Below are positions 18,140 through 26,904 of a stretch of DNA of 64,000 nt, one piece after another. The position numbers and the translations under genes were made by a program. How positions within the stretch are numbered: position 1 is the first letter of the stretch; each line of letters starts with the position of its first letter. The notes under the pieces are model-generated. The model did not search any database, was not told the DNA's origin, and saw nothing but the letters and a program-made list of their open reading frames with translations. This DNA is from Salegentibacter echinorum (GTDB lineage Bacteria; Bacteroidota; Bacteroidia; Flavobacteriales; Flavobacteriaceae): the NCBI RefSeq assembly GCF_900129445.1, contig NZ_FQVT01000005.1, positions 124,001 to 188,000 on the forward strand, written 5' to 3'.

Positions 18140-20575
18140 TTAATTATTATTCCGGGTTAACGGAATCTTTAAAAACGTTCCTTTAAAGCTTTGATTGAGC
18201 ACGGTCATTTCTATAAAGTCTGCACCTTTTTCGGGAATTACTTCGATAGAAGCTTTTCCATTGGCCATTTCTATAATTTCACTTCCCGTAGGCGTACCCT
18301 GGTTTTTAATAGTTTTCCCACCAGCAAGCGCCTGGAAGTAAACCCGTTCTTCATAGTCTAACGCACGAAGCCCTTCATCATCTACTGCAAGTGCCGTTAC
18401 CAGATAATTCCCGTTATCTAATTGCTTAGCAGATAATTCTAATGCCTCTACACCACTATTTTTCTTGAAGCGATAGTTAACCGTTAAAGTATCTGTAAAG
18501 GTTTTTCCATCTCGGATTTTGCCTTTTGCTACCAGTTTATTATCGCCTTCCTTAAACTGAACATCCCACGTTAGCCCGGAAGCCGGAAATTTATTAATAT
18601 CTTTTTGTTTTTTGCCCAGGCTTTTACCATCGTGAAAAAACTCCACCTCTTCGATATTACTAAAAACGCTAATAGTACGCTCTAAATCTTTAGGTCCCTG
18701 GCGCTCTTTCCAGGTATGGGATTCGATATACACAAAAGGATCATCGCTCCAGTAACTCTTAAAAACATAATAAGCATCCTTTGGTTTTCCATCTCTATCT
18801 ACCAAACCTTTTTGATTCATATAGGGAATCGCATTCTCTGGTCTTAAAGGAGTGCCAAAGTCTTTAAAAGCCCATTGCGCATTCCCAACAAAAGTAGGGT
18901 CGGTTTCTGATATTCTAAGATGCCAATCGAAAAGATCAACTATATAGTTTTCACTCCAATCGCCAATTTGTGCAATATTTTTCACTTCTGTCTGTACAAT
19001 TTCTTCTTCCCAGCCATCAGATTTAACTATGCCTTCCCCGGTAATAGGATTTTCTGTATGCCTTCCTAAGTGACTTGAACCACCGTATTCTGCGTGCAGA
19101 AAATGATTGTATTCCTTTTTATATTTATCTACGGCTTTTCCATAACTTTTATAACTTCCGGAATACCATCCAGACCAAATTGAAGGAGAAAAGACATCTA
19201 CAATATGCGAGCCTTCATAATATTTGCGAATAGCAGTTTTACGCGAAGGATCAAGTTTATGTGCTAAACCATTTAATTCTTGTAAAAAAGAGTTGATTTT
19301 TTTAGTATTATCCCCATCTTCAAAATCGGGTAACCAGTAGATTTCATTTCCTAAAGACCAGATAATAATACTGGGATGGTTAAAATTCTGATTTATCATT
19401 CCCTCTAATAACTCTTTCGTATTCTCTTCCCACTTTTCATTTCCAAGTCCGCCACGGCTCCAGGGAAGTTCGTCCCAAACCAGAAGTCCTAATTCATCGC
19501 AGGCTTTATAAATTTCGGGATCTTGTGAATAATGCCCTAACCTCACAAAATTGGCACCCATTTTTTTAATAGCTTCCATGTCTTTACGATGTTGCTCATT
19601 GGAGACGGCGGCACCTACCCCGGCGTGTTCCTCGTGTCTATGAGTGCCTCTTATTAAAAGACGTTCTCCATTTAAATAAAATGGTCCGTTCTTTTTAAAC
19701 TCAAACCATCTAAAGCCCATACGTTCTTCTAGACGATCTATTGTTTTACCATCTCTTTTTAAAGAAACAATTACTTTGTACAGGTTAGGGTTTTTGGTAT
19801 CCCATAACTGTGGTTTTTTTATTTCGTTGAAAACCAAACTTCCATCTTCTCCATTAAGGTCAGTAGTTTTTTCGGCTACTGTTTTTCCTTCAGGGTCAAT
19901 TAATTGGGCTGTTACCGAAAGCTTAGTTTTAGCTGTGTTTTTTAAATCAACATCAACCTCCAAAGATGCTTTTTCTGCGGAAACCTGAGGGGTTTTAACT
20001 TTCAAATTTTTGAGGTGAGTATTGGGTATTTCCAGTAACCACACATCTCGCGTAATACCACCGTAAATAAAGAAATCGTTCTTTTGGGAAGGAATTACTT
20101 CAGGATTAAAACCGTTATCTACCCGAACCAAAATTTCATTTTCTCCCTTTTTAATGAAGTTGGTAATATCAATTTTAAATCCGAGGTACCCGCCTACATG
20201 CTCACCCGCTTTTTCTCCGTTTACGTAAACGTCTGTGGTAATATTAGCTCCTTCAAAATATAGCTGATATACTTTATCTTTTGATATTTCTGAAAGTTCC
20301 AAACTCTTTTTATACCAGCTTGCATCTCTTCTGTAGCCGGGCTCAGAATCCATCACATCCTCATCATTCCAAGTATGTGGTAAGGAAATGGACTCCCAGG
20401 AAGTTGCCTGTTGCACTTCCTGTAGCTTAGTGCTGTTATTTTCTAAATATGACCAGTTTTCGTTAAGATTAGACTTACTACGTAGGTCATCTGTCATATT
20501 TTTAGCATTACCTGCCAGGCTTATATTATAAGCACCTAAAAACAGCAGTAAAGTGAAGATTTTAAACGTTTTCAT
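18140..20575 (-). CDS. Glycoside hydrolase family 2 (beta-glycosidase, uronidase-type context)
   Basis: This 811-residue exo-beta-glycosidase has a signal peptide (to about residue 21), a sugar-binding jelly roll (about 60-185), an Ig-like domain (about 188-285), a TIM barrel (about 290-600) and C-terminal Ig-like domains. The acid/base is E411 (SLGNEIYW) and the nucleophile E496 (HAEYGG). It lacks the N-x-K motif used by classical beta-glucuronidases to bind the carboxylate, so the substrate cannot be read from sequence; beta-glucuronidase, galactosidase and mannosidase are all possible. It lies 14 bp after GH88 in the same operon, so it probably removes residues from lyase-generated oligomers in the periplasm. 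Confidence 0.88.
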   Translation of the reverse strand: MKTFKIFTLLLFLGAYNISLAGNAKNMTDDLRSKSNLNENWSYLENNSTKLQEVQQATSWESISLPHTWNDEDVMDSEPGYRRDASWYKKSLELSEISKDKVYQLYFEGANITTDVYVNGEKAGEHVGGYLGFKIDITNFIKKGENEILVRVDNGFNPEVIPSQKNDFFIYGGITRDVWLLEIPNTHLKNLKVKTPQVSAEKASLEVDVDLKNTAKTKLSVTAQLIDPEGKTVAEKTTDLNGEDGSLVFNEIKKPQLWDTKNPNLYKVIVSLKRDGKTIDRLEERMGFRWFEFKKNGPFYLNGERLLIRGTHRHEEHAGVGAAVSNEQHRKDMEAIKKMGANFVRLGHYSQDPEIYKACDELGLLVWDELPWSRGGLGNEKWEENTKELLEGMINQNFNHPSIIIWSLGNEIYWLPDFEDGDNTKKINSFLQELNGLAHKLDPSRKTAIRKYYEGSHIVDVFSPSIWSGWYSGSYKSYGKAVDKYKKEYNHFLHAEYGGSSHLGRHTENPITGEGIVKSDGWEEEIVQTEVKNIAQIGDWSENYIVDLFDWHLRISETDPTFVGNAQWAFKDFGTPLRPENAIPYMNQKGLVDRDGKPKDAYYVFKSYWSDDPFVYIESHTWKERQGPKDLERTISVFSNIEEVEFFHDGKSLGKKQKDINKFPASGLTWDVQFKEGDNKLVAKGKIRDGKTFTDTLTVNYRFKKNSGVEALELSAKQLDNGNYLVTALAVDDEGLRALDYEERVYFQALAGGKTIKNQGTPTGSEIIEMANGKASIEVIPEKGADFIEMTVLNQSFKGTFLKIPLTRNNN

Positions 20576-20589
20576 TGTAAATTATTTGA

Positions 20590-21792
20590 TTATTGAAGGG
20601 CTTTCTTTCTTAGTAGTGTTTCCAAAAAATAATAATCGGCATAAACTATAGGGCCGTCAATTTCGTCATCTTTTGGATAATTTCCTGTACTGTGTTTCAG
20701 GATAAATGGCGCAGAAACTTCTGCAGACAAAATGTATTCTTGACTCTTAAGGGTATTCATCACTTTATCTACATACTTTATATACTTTTCTTTTTCGGTA
20801 ACTTTATAAAGTTCCAACAATGCTGAAGTAATTACTGTTGCGGCCGAGACATCGCGGGGTGCATCTGGAATATCGGGATCATCGAAATCCCAATATGGAA
20901 TACCGTCTTCCGGTAAATTTGAATGCTCTAAAACAAATTTTGTCGTTGCCTCTGCTTGCTTTAAAAAACGCTCGTTATTTGTATAACGGTAAGCCATAGT
21001 AAAGCCATAGATTGCCCAGGCCTGTCCTCTCGCCCAGGAGGAATCATCATTTATTCCCTGGTGTGTAATCTTTTCCTTAACATCACCGGAAATCGTATCA
21101 TAAACCACCACGTGCCAGGTACTGTTATCTTTCCTAAAATGGTTTTTTAGCGTGGTATTGGCGTGAGTTTCCGCCATTTTATGATAACTACTGTCGCCAC
21201 TCATTTTGGTAGCTTCAAAAAGCAGCTCTAAATTCAACATATTATCAATAATAACAGGAAATTCCCATTTGTCGCGATTAAAATCCCAGGATCGCAAAGA
21301 GCCTACCTTTTTATTAAATCTGGTAGCCAGGGTTTTGGCACTTTTAAGGATTATTTGATTGTATGTTGAATCTTCTATCGATTCCAGGCCTTTCCCAAAA
21401 CTTCCATATACCTTAAAGCCCATATCGTGTGTGCCGTCATTAAACTTCTCTTTTTCAATGAAAGCATTCCATTTTTGAGCTTTCTCCTTAAACTCATCTT
21501 TTCCGGTCAACTGGTATAGTTGCCATAAATTACCGGCATAGAAACCGCTGGTCCAATCTTTTGAAGACACCTGTTTGATTTCCTTTGTAGCCTGATTATA
21601 GCTTCTTGGGAAAGCCGTAGAATCAATAGGGTATTCTAAAAATTTTTGATACCTCTTTTCCAATAGCGAGGAAATATCATCTTCTTTCGTCTCTTTTTTA
21701 GATTCATCCCTGGATTTACAGCTTAGGCTAAGCATAGTAAATCCAAGGATAAAGGCTAAACAGCTAACTCTAATCTTTGTCATATAGCTCAA
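20590..21792 (-). CDS. GH88 unsaturated glucuronyl hydrolase
   Basis: This enzyme removes the delta-4,5-unsaturated uronate left at the non-reducing end by lyases, by hydrating the double bond. The product rearranges to 5-keto-4-deoxyuronate, the KduI substrate encoded nearby. The 400-residue protein is a lipoprotein (Cys25, LSLSC) with an alpha/alpha barrel. The two family aspartates are D123 (THDMGFK) and D183 (IIDNMLNLELL); the DDSSWARGQAWAIYGF stretch is also typical. It is encoded between susD and GH2 on the minus strand. Its presence indicates that some glycosidic bonds of the unsaturated oligomers are cleaved hydrolytically, which standard alginate loci do not need. Confidence 0.92.
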   Translation of the reverse strand: MSYMTKIRVSCLAFILGFTMLSLSCKSRDESKKETKEDDISSLLEKRYQKFLEYPIDSTAFPRSYNQATKEIKQVSSKDWTSGFYAGNLWQLYQLTGKDEFKEKAQKWNAFIEKEKFNDGTHDMGFKVYGSFGKGLESIEDSTYNQIILKSAKTLATRFNKKVGSLRSWDFNRDKWEFPVIIDNMLNLELLFEATKMSGDSSYHKMAETHANTTLKNHFRKDNSTWHVVVYDTISGDVKEKITHQGINDDSSWARGQAWAIYGFTMAYRYTNNERFLKQAEATTKFVLEHSNLPEDGIPYWDFDDPDIPDAPRDVSAATVITSALLELYKVTEKEKYIKYVDKVMNTLKSQEYILSAEVSAPFILKHSTGNYPKDDEIDGPIVYADYYFLETLLRKKALQ

Positions 21793-21819
21793 TAATTTTT
21801 TAATTCTATTTTTTTAATT

Positions 21820-21852
21820 AGACCTCACAGGTTTTCAAAACCTGTGAGGTCT
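21820..21852. repeat. 33-bp near-perfect palindrome between susD and GH88
   Basis: Arms AGACCTCACAGGTTTT and AAAACCTGTGAGGTCT are exactly complementary around a single C. No T run follows in the direction of transcription (minus), so it is not a canonical terminator. It resembles dispersed palindromes found in flavobacterial intergenic regions. It could stabilise or process the susCD part of the transcript. Confidence 0.7.
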
Positions 21853-21999
21853 CTTATATTTAGGACTTATTGGAATGAATTGACGATAGAATATAATTTT
21901 ATAAACGATATTACTCTATACGATTATTCTGTTTTAATCTTGCTAAATATCAGGTTTCCCTTCAATATTTTTATAAACATTCTACCGAGAATTTATTAA

Positions 22000-23526
22000 T
22001 TAATACCCCGGATTATTGGGTTGTAAATTTGGATTACGAGATAGCTCATCACCGGGTAGTGGAAAGAGGTAATCCCTGTTGGGATCAAAATTGGAGTGAG
22101 GTTCCAAACCATTTGGCCCAAAAGCCTCTTGTCCTAATTTTAATCTTTTAATATCATACCATCTTTTAAATTCGAAAGCCAGCTCTAAACGTCTTTCCCT
22201 AATAATTAAATCTTTTAGATCATCTTGTGAAATTCCGGCAGCAACATCTTCAGGGAAATTCGCCATTTCTCCCCCTCTATTTCTGGCTCTCGCTCTAAGT
22301 TCATTAATGTATCCTATTGCTTCTGTCGCTCCTCCATTTATTTCATTTAAAGCTTCCGCAGCAATAAGCAGTACTTCAGCATATCTCATGGTAATAAAAT
22401 TATGGCTGGACTCCCTACCGTTGCTCCCACTTGTTCCAGGAAACCTATAATATTTGGCAATATGAGGACGATTTACCCCACGATCTGAGAAATTGGCAAA
22501 TTCGGTAAAGTCGTGTTCCTCTCCATTAAATATAGCAACGGTATCCAGACTAACCTTTTTACGGTAATCCCTGCCACTCCAATCTTCATAAACGTTTAAT
22601 GTAGGTACAGCTACTGTCCAACCGCCATTTTCTGCACGGCCGGTTTCATCTGCTCTAATTCCTGTTAAAGGGGCGAGATAATCCTGGCCTAAATCGCCAT
22701 CCCTGGATTGCCCTATAAAATCTATGGTAAAAAGTGGTTCTTGTAAAGCTGCTGCATTATCTGGTACAAAAAGATTTTGAAAATCCTGTTCCAGTTTAAG
22801 ATTGAACTTAGCTTTATTATCTATCACGAATTTAGCTTCATCATAGGCTTTTTGGTAATCTCCCAGCGTTAAGTAAACCGAAGCCAAATATGCCGTGGCT
22901 GTAGCTTTTGTTGGTTGTGATCTTGTAGGCTGGGTATCTGGCAGCCATTCTTTGGCAAATTGAAGGTCTGTAATTATATTTTCATAAACTTCTGCTGCCG
23001 GGGTTTTTGAAATATCCTCTACGGTAGAAGCATCTGAAACCGCAAAATCTATATAGGGAATATCTCCAAACAGCCGCACTAAATGATAATAAGCAAAAGC
23101 CCTGCTAAAATAAGCCTGTGCAACCACTGCATTCTTTTTTTCAGCATTAACATCTATTCGGTCTGCACCATCTATAGCCTGATTTGCTGCACCAATAATG
23201 GCGTAGCTTTGCGGCCAAAGCTCGGTTATCATTCCGTTATCATCTGCCATTTCAAAATTATTGACATCCTGTCTTCGAGCCGAAGTTCCCAAATCTCCAA
23301 TATCTGCCATATCACCCCGCAGTAGAAGACTTAATGTCAATTTTCTTCCCCAGTATTTCTCTGAAGCCATATAAGCATAACTTCCATTAACAGCAGCTTG
23401 CAGATCATCTAAATTCTTAAAAAAAGATTCTGGCGCCAGGATTCCTACGGGCTCCTCTTCTAAATCTGAACACCCTACACTTAGCAAGGTAGCGAGTAAT
23501 AAAATTTTTATATTTTTTATCATCAT
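22000..23526 (-). CDS. SusD-like surface glycan-binding lipoprotein (second block)
   Basis: This 508-residue SusD-family lipoprotein (lipobox Cys19, LLSVGC) is the lid partner of the adjacent SusC. Typical patterns are AQAYFSRAFAYYHLVRLFGD, PTKATATAYLASVYL, RYAEVLLIAAEALNE, and RERRLELAFEFKRWYDIKRL, ending in NPNLQPNNPGY. It begins 14 bp after susC and is separated from GH88 by about 207 bp containing a long palindrome. Sequence identity with the first SusD of the window is limited to family positions, so the two pairs probably bind different oligomers or parts of one polymer. Confidence 0.94.
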   Translation of the reverse strand: MMIKNIKILLLATLLSVGCSDLEEEPVGILAPESFFKNLDDLQAAVNGSYAYMASEKYWGRKLTLSLLLRGDMADIGDLGTSARRQDVNNFEMADDNGMITELWPQSYAIIGAANQAIDGADRIDVNAEKKNAVVAQAYFSRAFAYYHLVRLFGDIPYIDFAVSDASTVEDISKTPAAEVYENIITDLQFAKEWLPDTQPTRSQPTKATATAYLASVYLTLGDYQKAYDEAKFVIDNKAKFNLKLEQDFQNLFVPDNAAALQEPLFTIDFIGQSRDGDLGQDYLAPLTGIRADETGRAENGGWTVAVPTLNVYEDWSGRDYRKKVSLDTVAIFNGEEHDFTEFANFSDRGVNRPHIAKYYRFPGTSGSNGRESSHNFITMRYAEVLLIAAEALNEINGGATEAIGYINELRARARNRGGEMANFPEDVAAGISQDDLKDLIIRERRLELAFEFKRWYDIKRLKLGQEAFGPNGLEPHSNFDPNRDYLFPLPGDELSRNPNLQPNNPGY

Positions 23527-23540
23527 TCTATCTTTTTAGG

Positions 23541-26500
23541 TTAAAATTTGAGATTAACTCCAACGGTGTACGACTTCACATTGGGGTAACTTCCATAGTC
23601 TAATCCCAGGTTAGTGTTACTGCGCTCATTATTATTGTTTCGATAATTCACTTCTGGATCTACCCCGGGATAATCTGTAAAAGTTAAAAGATTTTGCCCA
23701 CTTACCGAGACTTTGATTTTTTGAAAACCAATTTTCTCGGTAAAATCCTTAGGTAACGAATATCCCAGGGACAGGTTCTTTAATCTTACATAACTACCAT
23801 CATAAACATATCTGGAAGTTATTCTTTTTTCACGTACTGCAGCAGCAGGTATATTAGTATCTGTATTTGTGGGTGTCCACGCGTTTAATACATCTGTAGT
23901 GGCATTAGCATCTCCAGAAGCTAACTCCAAAAGGGTGTAATTGAGAATATCACCCCCAACCGAAGCCTGAAAGAACACATTTAAATCGAAATTTTTGTAT
24001 TTAAAATTGTTATTTAGTCCAGCTGTAAAATCGGGATTGGGATCACCAATAATAGTTTTGTCATCTGAATTTATTATTCCATCATCATTTAAATCGGCAA
24101 AGCGCTCCCCGCCAGGTTCATTCTCAAAACCTTCGGGAATATCATCGCCCTCTTGAATTACTCCTTCGTAAACATAACCATAGAAAGACCCCACTGGTTC
24201 ACCTTCCCTTAAAATTTGTGACTCATCTTGCAGGAAGTGCCCTGGACTGGAATCTATTATAATATCATCGCCCTCTGGCAGGGTAACTACCTCATTCTTA
24301 TTGGTTGCAAAGTTAAAATTGGTACTCCATTTAAAATCTTCACCTACCAGGTTTCTGGAGAAAAAGGAGATTTCAAACCCTTCATTTTTCAATTCTCCAA
24401 TATTCTGAATTTGAAATGGTTCGGCCAGGCCTACATATTCTGGCAATGGTCTTGCGAACAATAAATCTTTAGTATCTATTTTATAATAATCGGCAGTTAT
24501 ACTTAACCGGTTATTAAAGAGTCCAACATCTATCCCAATATCTGTTTGATATGAAGATTCCCATTTTAAATTGTCATTTGGCAAAACGGTAATAGCAACA
24601 GCATTGGATATTTGATCTCCAACTACCGAATAAATTTCTGAAAACCTGGCCAGCGTTCCATAAGCCGGAATTGAAGGATTACCGGTTACCCCATAACTAA
24701 CTCTCCATTTCCAATCTGAAATAACATTACTGTTTTCCATAAAAGCTTCATTACCCATATTCCAGGCTACAGCACCCGAAGGGAAAAAAGCATATTTATT
24801 ATTCTTACTAAAAGCTGAAGAACCATCCCTTCTAGCTGTAAACGTTAACAGGTATCTATCGTCCCATTCAAAATTTAATCGACCAAAAACTGAAATTAAT
24901 TCCCTTTCTGTTAATGAAGATTCTGGTTTTAGGTAAGTTGAGCCTCCACCCAAATTCCTATAAGAAACTGAATTTGTAACAAAACCTCTTGCACCCGCAA
25001 AAGAGTCCTCGTTTTTATCTTTTTGATAAGAATACCCTGCTAATAAAGTAAGCTCTCCTTTATCAATCTCGGTATTATAGGTGAGATAATTTTCGGTAAT
25101 AATATTGGTCTCTCTTTCGTTTTCAATTGTTGCTTCTCCTCCAACTCCTGCTCCACTTAATAACGTACTGGGAGTAAAGTTACCCAAAATCACATTATAT
25201 GAACTATACCCTAAGGTAGTTTTAAAGCTTAGTCCATCCAATAATTGGTATTCAGCAAAAAAATTGGCCCGGTATAAATCTGCAACTCTCTCGTTAACCT
25301 TCTCGGTTGCTGCAGCGAAGGGATTATCAATATCATCTCCCAGGGAATTTATAGTAAATTCATCATTTTCATCATAAACCCCTAAATCAGGAGCAAATCT
25401 ATAGGCCGATGAAACTACTCCGGCGCTTCCGGTTCCACCACTAGCCGATTGGGTAGAGATCCCACGATTGGAATTTCTTCTTCCAAATGTATTAAGTCCA
25501 ACTTTTAATTTATCGGTAACGTCAAGATCAATATTGGCTAAGAAAGAGAATCTCTCTAAATCTGAATTTATAACTGCTCCCTCCTGGTCGAAAAAAGTTC
25601 CTGAAACATAGTATCTGGCAAATTCACTACCACCCGAAAATGATACCTGATGGTTTGCAATACTTCCTGTACGATAAATTACATCCTGCCAATCTGTATT
25701 AGCTGTTCCAGGACTATAGTTCTCACTATATGTAGATCTATAATCGGCAAATTGCTCGGCATTTAGAAGATCTAATGTATTACTCACTTCCTGAATGGAA
25801 TAAGACGAGTTTAACTCAACGGTTACTTTTCCAATTTCCCCTCTTTTAGTAGTTACCAAAATAACTCCATTTGCCGCTCTTGATCCATATATTGCGGTTG
25901 CAGAAGCATCTTTAAGAATCTCCATAGATGAGATATCTTCTGGAGGGGGCATAGATGCCCCTACAAATCCATCTACAACAACCAAGGCATCACTACTTGC
26001 ATTAATAGAAGTACCACCGCGAATTCTAATTTTAATTGGCGCTCCCGGTTCCCCTCCATTATTTGATTGCACAGCAACTCCTGCAGCTCTTCCCTGTAAG
26101 GCCTGTTCTCCACTCAAAACAGGATATTCAGATAGTTCCTCACCTTTAACAGAAGAAACCGAGCCGGTAATATCACTCTTTTTTTGAGTTCCATAGCCAA
26201 CTACTACGATTTCGTTAAGTTTGCTAACATCTTCTTCTAAAGCTACATTAATCTCAAGATTACCACCCACTCTCATACGAACAGGTAGATAACCAATATA
26301 ACTAAATACCAGTACAGCATTATCTTTTGAAACCTCGATGGAATAATTACCATCAAAATCTGTAACCACACCTTTATCCGTGCCAGCAACTAAAACATTT
26401 GCCCCAGGAATTGGCATATTATCATCTGCCGTTACTACTTTACCGGTAATCGTTTGCTCTTGTGCCAACAGAATTGGAGAATTAACAAATACAAAGCCTA

Positions 26501-26543
26501 TTAAAAGAAAATTCAACCAGCATATAATGTGTTTTTTATTCAT
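23541..26543 (-). CDS. SusC-like TonB-dependent outer-membrane receptor (second block)
   Basis: This 1000-residue receptor has a signal peptide ending at LLAQ (residue 28), a carboxypeptidase-regulatory-like domain (about 32-105), the TonB-box region EIVVVGYGTQKKSDITGSVS (near 112), a plug with SSDALVVVDGFVG and SATAIYGSRAANGVILVTTK, and a C-terminal barrel ending VGVNLKF. It imports oligosaccharides with the SusD encoded 14 bp downstream. The hybrid two-component regulator gene lies upstream on the same strand, separated by 361 bp with a candidate promoter. The substrate is inferred from the GH88, GH2 and PL38-like genes that follow. Confidence 0.95.
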   Translation of the reverse strand: MNKKHIICWLNFLLIGFVFVNSPILLAQEQTITGKVVTADDNMPIPGANVLVAGTDKGVVTDFDGNYSIEVSKDNAVLVFSYIGYLPVRMRVGGNLEINVALEEDVSKLNEIVVVGYGTQKKSDITGSVSSVKGEELSEYPVLSGEQALQGRAAGVAVQSNNGGEPGAPIKIRIRGGTSINASSDALVVVDGFVGASMPPPEDISSMEILKDASATAIYGSRAANGVILVTTKRGEIGKVTVELNSSYSIQEVSNTLDLLNAEQFADYRSTYSENYSPGTANTDWQDVIYRTGSIANHQVSFSGGSEFARYYVSGTFFDQEGAVINSDLERFSFLANIDLDVTDKLKVGLNTFGRRNSNRGISTQSASGGTGSAGVVSSAYRFAPDLGVYDENDEFTINSLGDDIDNPFAAATEKVNERVADLYRANFFAEYQLLDGLSFKTTLGYSSYNVILGNFTPSTLLSGAGVGGEATIENERETNIITENYLTYNTEIDKGELTLLAGYSYQKDKNEDSFAGARGFVTNSVSYRNLGGGSTYLKPESSLTERELISVFGRLNFEWDDRYLLTFTARRDGSSAFSKNNKYAFFPSGAVAWNMGNEAFMENSNVISDWKWRVSYGVTGNPSIPAYGTLARFSEIYSVVGDQISNAVAITVLPNDNLKWESSYQTDIGIDVGLFNNRLSITADYYKIDTKDLLFARPLPEYVGLAEPFQIQNIGELKNEGFEISFFSRNLVGEDFKWSTNFNFATNKNEVVTLPEGDDIIIDSSPGHFLQDESQILREGEPVGSFYGYVYEGVIQEGDDIPEGFENEPGGERFADLNDDGIINSDDKTIIGDPNPDFTAGLNNNFKYKNFDLNVFFQASVGGDILNYTLLELASGDANATTDVLNAWTPTNTDTNIPAAAVREKRITSRYVYDGSYVRLKNLSLGYSLPKDFTEKIGFQKIKVSVSGQNLLTFTDYPGVDPEVNYRNNNNERSNTNLGLDYGSYPNVKSYTVGVNLKF

Positions 26544-26568
26544 AAGACATTTTTTAATTGGTTTTATA

Positions 26569-26661
26569 TTAAATAAAGTAAATGATCAATAAACCCAGTG
26601 CGATTACAATCGCTGCAAGAAATATCTCTAAGGTTTTTATTTTAGATTTATTGAATTTCAT
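26569..26661 (-). CDS. Possible 30-residue membrane peptide upstream of susC
   Basis: ATG at 26661 opens a 30-codon frame reading MKFNKSKIKTLEIFLAAIVI, then a further hydrophobic stretch ending IIYFI and TAA. It has a basic N-terminus and one clear transmembrane helix (about residues 12-30). It ends 25 bp before susC on the same strand. The composition looks like a real small membrane protein rather than chance. A candidate -7 element only 6 bp upstream would make the transcript nearly leaderless, which weakens the case. Function unknown. Confidence 0.35.
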   Translation of the reverse strand: MKFNKSKIKTLEIFLAAIVIALGLLIIYFI

Positions 26662-26666
26662 AAAAC

Positions 26667-26702
26667 CAAATCTAAGTATTGAAAAGTTTGTAATAATTCA
26701 AA
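26667..26702 (-). promoter_or_regulatory. Candidate promoter of the second susCD operon
   Basis: On the reverse strand TTTG (26702-26699) and TAGATTTG (26674-26667) match the Bacteroidota -33 and -7 elements, with 24 bp between them, somewhat longer than ideal. It sits in the 361 bp gap (26544-26904) between the regulator gene and susC, where HTCS operators usually lie. I could not identify the regulator's direct-repeat site. The rest of this gap holds only the small frame listed separately. Confidence 0.4.
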
Positions 26703-26904
26703 TGAGGGGATACAAAAATTCAGAAGACTGGAAACCAGTGCATTAACAAACTATTAAGATTCTTTTTTACATTCTTTTAATTGGAATCTTTGAATCTTAT
26801 CTATATTCAGGAGCTTACCAATCAACCCCAGATCCGCACCTTTTTGAACAACTGTGAAGGAAACTAGGGATGGATTTTTGAAAAATTTTGATTAAACGAG
26901 TTCA

